A stretch of DNA of 64,000 nucleotides, taken from the NCBI RefSeq assembly GCF_900696085.1, contig NZ_CAADFC020000032.1, positions 186,001-250,000 on the forward strand. Reading direction: 5' to 3'. Below are positions 1 to 5,803 of the stretch, piece by piece; position 1 is the stretch's first letter; every line of letters begins with the position of its first letter. Under the pieces are notes generated by a model. That model worked only from the letters and a program-made list of their open reading frames with translations. It had not been told where the DNA came from and ran no database searches. The position numbers were made by a program, and so were the translations under genes. Origin of the DNA: Bradyrhizobium ivorense (lineage in GTDB: Bacteria > Pseudomonadota > Alphaproteobacteria > Rhizobiales > Xanthobacteraceae).

Positions 1-97
1 CCTCATCCTGCTCGTCCCACGCGACGTGATCTTCCCATTGCGAGAGATCAGCCTCGGCGCGCGGATTTGGCCCCTGCGGCGACGTATTCCTAGCCAT
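1..97 (-). CDS. 5' end of an unidentified gene, cut by the window edge
   Basis: Reading leftwards from an ATG at 97 gives 32 uninterrupted codons beginning MARNTSPQGPNPRAEADLSQ and continuing with an acidic, Trp-containing stretch to the window edge. A purine-rich AGAGGAA lies only two bases before the ATG, closer than an ideal Shine-Dalgarno. The piece is hydrophilic with no signal peptide or motif, so I cannot name it. The gene would be divergent from the peroxiredoxin gene. It is supported only by the open frame, codon use and a plausible start. Confidence 0.45.
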   Translation of the reverse strand, partial: MARNTSPQGPNPRAEADLSQWEDHVAWDEQDE

Positions 98-406
98 TTC
101 CTCTCGGTGCTGGCGTTGAAGCTGATCGCCGCCACCGGCGCGCCCGTCGAACCGTATCGAGCGCTCCAGTGCCGGCATCGCTGCCAATCCTCGACTAATA
201 CCGCTACTCGGTGATGGCCCCAAGAAAGGACGAAAGCACCCAAACAAAAGCCGGTTCAACAAACGGACGGGTAACGCGTCGAATTCCTTGTCACCATACT
301 CCCTGGCCATCAAACTTGCCCAGCGGCCGGTGCGAATCCGGCCGCCGCGAATGAGACCCGCAATACCCCAATGGTTGAGCTTCGGAAAGCGACGAAAGGA
401 AGGCGT
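98..406. other. Intergenic region without a supported gene
   Basis: About 310 bases separate the leftward partial gene from the peroxiredoxin start. Short open frames here have no ribosome site or recognisable composition. The region must carry the promoters of both divergent genes, but I see no convincing -35/-10 pair. Confidence 0.4.
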
Positions 407-1117
407 ATGTCCAAGAAAACGCGCAAGAAATCCTCCAACACAACCGGAAAGCGGGCGGCAACGAAGATTGCGCGCGGTGCAGGCACCAGCACGAGGAAGT
501 CCGCGACGAAATCCCGCACAACGGTTGCGAAGGCCAAGAAGGCCAAGCAGCCGGTCAAGACCAGGAGCGCCGCGGCCGTTCGAAGCAAAGCCTCGCACAC
601 GGCCACCTCGAAACCGTTAAGCGCGAAGCCGGCCGCCGCGAAGTCTGCCGGGACCATCCTCGCCGAAGGGGCCATGGCCCCCGCCTTCACCCTGCCCCGC
701 GACGGCGGCGAGAGCGTCTCGCTGTCGGATTTCGCCGGCAAGAAGCTGGTGCTGTTCTTCTACCCTCGCGCCGACACCCCCGGCTGCACCAAGGAGGCGA
801 TCGATTTCACCCGGCTGAAAAGCGCGTTCGCCGCTGTCGGTACCGAGGTGCTGGGCATTTCCGCCGATACGGTTAAGGCGCAGGAGTCATTCCGCAACAA
901 GCACCAGCTGTCGGTTCCTCTGATCTCGGATGAGCAGCATCAGATGCTGGAGACGTATGGCGTCTGGGGCGAAAAATCGTTGTATGGCAGGACCTTCATG
1001 GGGATTATTCGCACCACGGTTCTGGTCGATTCAGACGGCAAGGTGGCGCGCGTCTGGCGCCATGTGAAGGTCGACGGCCATGCCGACGCGGTGCTGGAGG
1101 CGGCCCGGTCGCTCTGA
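407..1117 (+). CDS. bcp: Peroxiredoxin (BCP/AhpC-TSA family) with a basic N-terminal tail
   Basis: 236 aa. Residues from about 85 to the end form a thioredoxin-fold peroxiredoxin: the peroxidatic cysteine is in the ADTPGCTKEA motif, and the segment around GRTFMGIIRTTVLVDSDG fits the BCP subfamily. Family members reduce hydrogen and alkyl hydroperoxides using thioredoxin. Many BCPs have a second cysteine five residues after the first; here that place is isoleucine (CTKEAID), suggesting a 1-Cys mechanism. The first 80 residues contain 24 Lys/Arg and no Asp/Glu and are rich in Ala, Ser and Thr, like histone H1 tails. I chose the ATG at 407 because GAAAGGAAGG precedes it; an in-frame ATG at 371 has no such site. 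Confidence 0.9.
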   Translation: MSKKTRKKSSNTTGKRAATKIARGAGTSTRKSATKSRTTVAKAKKAKQPVKTRSAAAVRSKASHTATSKPLSAKPAAAKSAGTILAEGAMAPAFTLPRDGGESVSLSDFAGKKLVLFFYPRADTPGCTKEAIDFTRLKSAFAAVGTEVLGISADTVKAQESFRNKHQLSVPLISDEQHQMLETYGVWGEKSLYGRTFMGIIRTTVLVDSDGKVARVWRHVKVDGHADAVLEAARSL

Positions 1118-1216
1118 TTGGAGCGGTTCCGTTTCCTGAAAATTAACCATGCCGGGCTCAAATCGCCCCCGCAAACAAGCCGTACGGAGTGTTTCCGACC
1201 GGCCGCGGGAGTACCG

Positions 1217-2560
1217 ATGTCGAGCCGGTCCGGTCATCACCACCACAAGCCCCATCATCATCCGCATGACCATGGCCGGACGCCGGCGCGCCGCCCAGCC
1301 GCCGCCGCGATGCCGGCCTCAGGCGCCGGCTACACCATCGTTCACGCCGGCAAGCAGGTCCGGTTCGGGCCGCTGGTATTCTGGATCGCGGTCGGCACCG
1401 TCGTCCTGCTCGGCATGTGGTCGGCCGCGACCGCCACCTATTTCGCCTTCCGTGACGACGTCCTGACCCGGCTGATCGCCCGCCAGGCCGAGATGCAATA
1501 TGCCTATGAGGACCGCATCTCCGATCTGCGCGCCAAGGTCGATCGCACCACCAGCCGCCAGCTGCTCGACCAGGAGCAGTTCGACCAGAAGCTCGACCAG
1601 ATCATGAAGCGCCAGTCGGCGCTGGAATCGCGCGCCACCGCGCTCGGCTCGCTGCCCGACGTCAACGTCACCGGATCGGTCAAGCCGCAGGGCCGCGCCG
1701 AGGCCGCGCCCGCCTCCGGCACCGCAAAACCGTCGCCGATCAGCGACACCGTGATCTTCGTCGCCCCGCCGGACCGCGAAGCGCGGCTGGAATCGCGCAC
1801 CCCCGCGGCCGCCAAGGCGGCGCCGAGCCAGTTCGCCAAGGTTCAGGGCGTCGACAGCGCGCTGGTCCGGCTGCAGACCTCGCTCGACCAGGTCGAGCGG
1901 CGCCAGATGGCGGCGCTCGCCTCCGCCGAGGACGGCGTCGAATCCCGGCTGCGCCGGATGCGCGGCGTGATCTCCGACCTCGGCCTCAACATGGCGCAGC
2001 TCGAAGCGGCAACGCCGCGCTCGGGCATGGGCGGACCGTTCGTCCCGGTCAAACTCTCGGCCGACGCCGGCGCGTTCGAGCGCCAGCTCTACCGCATCAA
2101 CATCAATCGCGCGCAGATGCAGCGGCTGAACCAGACGCTGGCGCTGGTGCCCTATCGCAAGCCAGTCGTGGGCGAGGTCGAGTTCACCAGCGGCTTCGGC
2201 GTCCGCACCGATCCGTTCCTCGGCCGGCCTGCGATGCACACCGGCCTCGACTTCCGCGCTGCGCAGGGCGATCCGGTGCGCGTCACCGCCAACGGCAAGG
2301 TGGTGTCGGCCGGCTGGGCCGGCGGCTACGGCCGCATGGTCGAGGTCGACCATGGCAACGGACTGTCGACCCGCTACGGCCATCTCTCCGAGATCGGCGT
2401 CAAGGTCGGCGAATACGTGAGGATCGGCCAGGTGATCGGCGCGGTCGGCTCGACCGGCCGCTCCACCGGCCCGCATCTGCACTATGAGACCCGCATCGAT
2501 GGCGAAGCGGTCGATCCGCAAAAGTTCTTGCGCGCCGGCGTGCGGCTCAGCGCGGGCTAG
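1217..2560 (+). CDS. Membrane-anchored M23 family peptidase (LytM/murein hydrolase-like)
   Basis: 448 aa. Order: a His-rich cytoplasmic N-terminus (HHHHKPHHHPHDH, residues 7-19), one membrane segment at about 52-78, a periplasmic coiled-coil region at about 80-290 rich in Gln, Arg and Leu, then an M23 domain. Zinc ligands are visible: H341 and D345 in MHTGLDF, and H420-x-H422 in GPHLHYE. M23 enzymes cut peptidoglycan cross-links, and a coiled coil before the domain is typical of cell-division and envelope hydrolases or their EnvC-like activators. Since the catalytic ligands are intact, activity is expected. The start is ATG 1217; the open frame runs back to a TTG at 1118 without a ribosome site. 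Confidence 0.88.
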   Translation: MSSRSGHHHHKPHHHPHDHGRTPARRPAAAAMPASGAGYTIVHAGKQVRFGPLVFWIAVGTVVLLGMWSAATATYFAFRDDVLTRLIARQAEMQYAYEDRISDLRAKVDRTTSRQLLDQEQFDQKLDQIMKRQSALESRATALGSLPDVNVTGSVKPQGRAEAAPASGTAKPSPISDTVIFVAPPDREARLESRTPAAAKAAPSQFAKVQGVDSALVRLQTSLDQVERRQMAALASAEDGVESRLRRMRGVISDLGLNMAQLEAATPRSGMGGPFVPVKLSADAGAFERQLYRININRAQMQRLNQTLALVPYRKPVVGEVEFTSGFGVRTDPFLGRPAMHTGLDFRAAQGDPVRVTANGKVVSAGWAGGYGRMVEVDHGNGLSTRYGHLSEIGVKVGEYVRIGQVIGAVGSTGRSTGPHLHYETRIDGEAVDPQKFLRAGVRLSAG

Positions 2561-2583
2561 CTCTCCACTGTAGCGATCTGAAG

Positions 2584-2618
2584 ATCGGCGCAAGCGAACC
2601 GCTTGCGCCGATTTTGTT
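2584..2618 (+). terminator. Rho-independent terminator after the M23 peptidase gene
   Basis: A 13-bp perfect stem (ATCGGCGCAAGCG paired with CGCTTGCGCCGAT) with a three-base loop is followed by TTTGTTT, 24 bases after the stop codon. It lies just before the convergent DUF5666 gene's end. Confidence 0.85.
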
Positions 2619-2628
2619 TGGCGCATGA

Positions 2629-3849
2629 TCAGCGGCGGCCGCCGCCGCCCATGCCGCCACCCGGACCGCCGCCGCCGAATCCACCGCCGGGCCCACCGGG
2701 TCCGAACGGACCTCCGCCGCCGGGACCCAACGGTCCGCCGCCACCACCGGGCGAGCCGAAGCCGCCGGGACCCGATGGACCGCTGTTGCCGGGATCAAGC
2801 GTCGGCGCGCCACCGTGGCTCATCGGCGGATTGGACGGCACACCACCGGGACCACCAGGCGCTGGGCCACCGCGGGGGCCGGACGCCCCGCCAGGTCCCA
2901 TGCCGCCCGGCCGCTGTCCCGGCGCGCCAGGACTGCGCACCGACGAGCCGGGGAATTTGCCGACCGACTGCACCGATTCGACCCGCAGGCTGCGCGTCCC
3001 CTCGAGCGAGGCGTTGACCACGACCCGAGTGTCGGCAGCCGACGCAAAGCGTGAATTGTCGCGCGCGACGAAGCCGGAGCCGAGCTGCAAATTGCTGCCG
3101 ACCCGGCGCACATAGGCCTCGATCAGCAGCCGGTTGGCGCCGCTAAGGTCGGAGAAGTCGTCGGCGCGGCTCTTCGCGACCTGCATCACGCCCTGCGCAA
3201 CACGGCCCTCGGCCTGGACCCGCTGCCCGGCCAGCGCCGCATCGACACCGGTGAGCCGGAGATCGCCGATCCGCAGCGCGCCGGTTCGGTCGCGCTCGAG
3301 CGGCCCGGTGACGCGCATCGCGGTGTCGTGGCGCTGCTGCACCAGGCTCGCGACGATGACGCCGTCGGTGCGACGCAGTCCGAACACCGCGACCTGCGTG
3401 CCCGCCTTCAGCCAGCTCTCGCGGCCGGTCCAGGCGACCTTCTGGCCGAGCACCGTCAGCTCGCCGGATTTCGCCTGCTCGATCGGGCCGGTCACCTCGC
3501 TCGCCACGTCGATCCGCCCGGTCGACAGCGTGCCGTCGGCGCCGCGCCGTGCCACCACGCGCGCGACCTGGCCGATGTGCAGTGCCTTCGCCGTCGACGG
3601 CTCACCATCGATCCTCACCGGCACGTCGGCCGCATAGGCGATGCGCTCGCCATTGACGTAGATCGAACCGAAGCGCTGGATCACGCCGACAATGCCGGTG
3701 CCGCCGATGCCCTGATCGGATCCTGTGATCCCGGTGCCGCCGATGCCCTGGTCGTTACCGCGTTTTTTGACTTGCGCGCCGGCCAGCGAGGTTCCGGCAA
3801 GCCAGAACGCAGCGAGCAGCGCGCGGCGCGAAATGGTGGGACCGCTCAC
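2629..3849 (-). CDS. Secreted DUF5666-like protein with Gly/Pro-rich tail
   Basis: 406 aa. The N-terminus carries a signal peptide with a twin-arginine-like start (ISRRALLAAFWLAG, cleavage near AGA-Q), so Tat export is possible. Two copies of DQGIGGTGI[TV]G follow, then beta-rich repeats resembling DUF5666 (VIQRFGSIYVNGERI, with later segments mentioning GxV and RVxA patterns). The last roughly 108 residues are almost only Gly and Pro. Function unknown. The GTG start overlaps the TGA stop of the upstream DUF6502 gene (GTGA), which implies translational coupling. Confidence 0.75.
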   Translation of the reverse strand: MSGPTISRRALLAAFWLAGTSLAGAQVKKRGNDQGIGGTGITGSDQGIGGTGIVGVIQRFGSIYVNGERIAYAADVPVRIDGEPSTAKALHIGQVARVVARRGADGTLSTGRIDVASEVTGPIEQAKSGELTVLGQKVAWTGRESWLKAGTQVAVFGLRRTDGVIVASLVQQRHDTAMRVTGPLERDRTGALRIGDLRLTGVDAALAGQRVQAEGRVAQGVMQVAKSRADDFSDLSGANRLLIEAYVRRVGSNLQLGSGFVARDNSRFASAADTRVVVNASLEGTRSLRVESVQSVGKFPGSSVRSPGAPGQRPGGMGPGGASGPRGGPAPGGPGGVPSNPPMSHGGAPTLDPGNSGPSGPGGFGSPGGGGGPLGPGGGGPFGPGGPGGGFGGGGPGGGMGGGGRR

Positions 3850-4721
3850 GACGCACCGCTTTCGTCGTCGGAATCATCGGCGGGACCGTCGGGTCCCTCG
3901 CGATAGATGTAGATGCCGAAATTCCAGCGATGATCGCCGCCCTTGTCCTTGGCCAGCGCGCGGTTGGCCTCGCGGTTGGCGACCTTCAGCGCATCCATCG
4001 CGAGCTCGCGCGAACGGCCCTCGAGCCGCTTGGCCAGCTTCGCCGACAGCCCGTCATAATGCACGGCGCGCTCGAGGAAGCGCGGGGACGCCGACGACAC
4101 GTTGACCTCGGCCGCCGCGACATGGTCATGCAGATTGCGGCCGAGATAGTGCCATTTGCGATCGTCGTCACCGTGCGGCACGAAGGCTTCCTCGACCAGC
4201 ACGATTTCGTCGTCGTCATTGATGGTGACGAGCTTGCGGTCGAGCCATTCGTCGAGCACCGCGCGCGGCCGCACGTCCTTGGTGATCGATTCGACCAGCG
4301 CCTCGAACGACGGCGCGGTGCCCTCGGCGGTGCGCGGCAGCGGCAGCGGATCGCCCTTGGCGTCGGTGAACTCAGGCGCGGCGAGCCAGCGCGCGATGAT
4401 CGCGCTGGTGCGCGACAGCGTCGCCGGCACCGCGTTGACCGGCGCGCCGGCGCCGCGCAGCCGCGCCACCTCCTTGCGATGGATGCCGGTCAACAGGCTG
4501 ACGCGGCTGTCGGTCTGCTCCTTGCCTTCGAGCGCGAAATCGTGCTCGGCAACGTTGACGTAGAGCTCGCGCAATAGCTGGGTCAGCGCCGGAAACGTCA
4601 TGCCGCCGCGGATGCAAAGCCGGACCAGCGGCCGCAGCAGCCGCGCCAGCGGCGTGTGCAGCTTCGCCGCGGCGATCGACGGAGGCGATCCCGCTTTCGG
4701 TTTCGGGGCTTTGGCAACCAT
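3846..4721 (-). CDS. DUF6502 family protein
   Basis: 291 aa, soluble, no signal peptide. The N-terminal half has the pattern I associate with DUF6502 (a stretch beginning LLRPLVRLCIRGGMTFPALT, then LLTGIHRKEVARLR), which looks like a winged-helix or helix-turn-helix region, followed by an alpha-helical C-terminal half. The biochemical role is not known. It is the first gene of a two-gene unit with the secreted DUF5666 protein, sharing the GTGA overlap. Its ATG lies only 26 bases from the outer palindrome at 4747-4763, so the repressor or activator that binds there could control it too. Confidence 0.7.
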   Translation of the reverse strand: MVAKAPKPKAGSPPSIAAAKLHTPLARLLRPLVRLCIRGGMTFPALTQLLRELYVNVAEHDFALEGKEQTDSRVSLLTGIHRKEVARLRGAGAPVNAVPATLSRTSAIIARWLAAPEFTDAKGDPLPLPRTAEGTAPSFEALVESITKDVRPRAVLDEWLDRKLVTINDDDEIVLVEEAFVPHGDDDRKWHYLGRNLHDHVAAAEVNVSSASPRFLERAVHYDGLSAKLAKRLEGRSRELAMDALKVANREANRALAKDKGGDHRWNFGIYIYREGPDGPADDSDDESGAS

Positions 4722-4746
4722 TGCGCCGTTCTACTACGGGCGCGGC

Positions 4747-4796
4747 GTGGGATACAATCCCACCCCCTTGACGTGTGATTTTTTCCCACTTATGGG
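4747..4796 (+). promoter_or_regulatory. Promoter with two GTGKGA-N5-TCCCAC operators upstream of the small HTH-like gene
   Basis: Operator 1 is GTGGGATACAATCCCAC (4747-4763). Operator 2 is GTGTGATTTTTTCCCAC (4773-4789). The -35 box TTGACG (4768-4773) and a -10-like TATGGG (4791-4796) are exactly 17 bp apart and operator 2 fills that spacer. The same arrangement recurs at 5532-5594. The next rightward start codon is at 4881. This is seen directly; that a protein binds here is inference, strongly favoured by four near-identical 17-bp palindromes in two promoters. Confidence 0.8.
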
Positions 4797-4880
4797 AAAC
4801 ACTGTCACCGCCGGAAACACAGCGCCGCCGCGATGCGCTTGCCGGTTCCGGCGGCGCTGGGCTCCGGCACGGAAAGTCAC

Positions 4881-5315
4881 ATGACCTCCATCCGATTCGA
4901 CGTTGCGATTGCAGACGCCTGCAGCCGCGCCCAGGTTCCCTACGAGGATTTCGTGTCGATGGTGATGGCGGGCGGCTATCCCTGCCTGCCCGGCGTGGTC
5001 CCCGGCTCGCCGCGCCGCTTCGACGACACCGACCTGGTGGCGCTGTACATCTACGGGCGGCTGCTCGCCTTCGGCTTCGGCGCGCTGCGCTCCGGCGAAT
5101 ATGCCTGCCGCGCCCATGCCGGGCTCCGCACGGAGCCGCAGGCGAAATCGATCTCGATCGCGCTGACGCCGGACGGCGGCAAGCGCGTCGTGATCGAGCA
5201 GGATCTGCAGCGGCCGGCGGCAGCGATGCTGCCCGAGCGAATCCATTTCGACATCGCCGCCATCAGGCAATTGCTGCTGCAGCCGGCCGAGCGCACGCCC
5301 GCCGAGCCGGCGTGA
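4881..5315 (+). CDS. Small putative DNA-binding protein, MerR-like helix-turn-helix
   Basis: 144 aa. Residues about 8-60 resemble a MerR/HTH_17-type fold: a start helix (CSRAQVPYEDFVSMVMAGG), a turn with Pro and Gly, then RRFDDTDLVALYIYGRLLAFG, matching the common RRF-DxDL-AL-I pattern. The C-terminal half is a short mixed region with no cofactor motif, no membrane segment and only one cysteine pattern of no clear meaning. Start: ATG 4881 with GGAAAG upstream; an in-frame ATG at 4833 would put extra residues with no family resemblance. It is directly downstream of the double-operator promoter and 0.3 kb before the polysaccharide cluster carrying the same operators, so it is the best candidate for their regulator. 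That role is inference; it could be an unrelated small protein. Confidence 0.6.
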   Translation: MTSIRFDVAIADACSRAQVPYEDFVSMVMAGGYPCLPGVVPGSPRRFDDTDLVALYIYGRLLAFGFGALRSGEYACRAHAGLRTEPQAKSISIALTPDGGKRVVIEQDLQRPAAAMLPERIHFDIAAIRQLLLQPAERTPAEPA

Positions 5316-5327
5316 AATAGCCCCGCT

Positions 5328-5498
5328 CTCGTCATGCCCGGGCTTGCCCCGGGCATCCACGTCTTTGACTGTGACGTGAAGGCAGACGTCGATGGCCGGG
5401 ACAAACCTGGCCATGACGACGTGGGATTACGCCAATCCACCCCGCCGCATGCGCGGAGCGATGGATTGCTTCGTCGCTGTCGCTCCTCGCAATGACGA
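5328..5498. repeat. Two adjacent dispersed palindromic repeats
   Basis: Element one (about 5328-5420) has ends CGTCATGCCCGGGC and GGCCATGACGAC and contains the GCCCGGGCTTGCCCCGGGC hairpin. Element two (about 5420-5498) ends in GGATTGCTTCGTCGC and CGCTCCTCGCAATGACG, the classic Bradyrhizobium/Rhodopseudomonas intergenic repeat. They lie between the HTH gene and the promoter at 5532, so they may separate the two transcription units. Confidence 0.8.
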
Positions 5499-5531
5499 TC
5501 GAGATCACAAAATTCTTCAGCCCCGCCACAC

Positions 5532-5594
5532 GTGGGACATAATCCCACTTTTTAGTCCAGCTCCATTGACGTGTGAAATTTTCCCACGTATCCA
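5532..5594 (+). promoter_or_regulatory. Promoter with two GTGKGA-N5-TCCCAC operators upstream of the polysaccharide cluster
   Basis: Operator 1 is GTGGGACATAATCCCAC (5532-5548); operator 2 is GTGTGAAATTTTCCCAC (5571-5587). TTGACG (5566-5571) and a -10-like TATCCA (5589-5594) are 17 bp apart, and operator 2 again fills the spacer. The operator centres are 39 bp apart here against 26 bp at 4747-4796. The first start codon is at 5622, leaving a short leader of roughly 20 bases. Confidence 0.82.
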
Positions 5595-5621
5595 GAATTC
5601 ACAAACAGGGAATCCGACGCA

Positions 5622-5786
5622 ATGTCTCCTCGTTCGGCCCGCGGCCGGCTCGCCGCACCCACGTTCCGTTTCACACCGCAAGGCCCGTGCGGCCCGATCG
5701 AGCCGGTGCTGCCGGTGGTGCTGCGCTCGCTGCTGTTCCTGGCGACGCTGGCGCTGCCGTTCGTCGTCGCCCTGTTCGCCGCCTGA
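5622..5786 (+). CDS. 54-aa putative membrane peptide, first gene of the polysaccharide cluster
   Basis: The frame encodes 54 residues starting MSPRSARGRLAAPTF, ending in a hydrophobic segment (about residues 29-54, LRSLLFLATLALPFVVALFA) that can span the membrane once. The N-terminal half is basic and Pro-rich. It begins about 20 bases after the predicted transcription start of the operator-controlled promoter, with a weak GGGA ribosome site 11 bases upstream, and its stop lies 17 bases before the glycosyltransferase-permease ATG. No family recognised. Position suggests a membrane accessory to the exporter, or a translated leader. Confidence 0.55.
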   Translation: MSPRSARGRLAAPTFRFTPQGPCGPIEPVLPVVLRSLLFLATLALPFVVALFAA

Positions 5787-5803
5787 CACGGAGCCGCCCC
5801 ACC

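Noticed and set aside
5420..5445. Possible fifth GTGGGAT operator half
   Set aside because: It is part of a dispersed repeat and lacks the TCCCAC half at the right distance.
5573..5803. N-terminal extension of the glycosyltransferase-permease
   Set aside because: Starts inside the promoter's -10 region and has no homology; the ATG at 5804 has a ribosome site.
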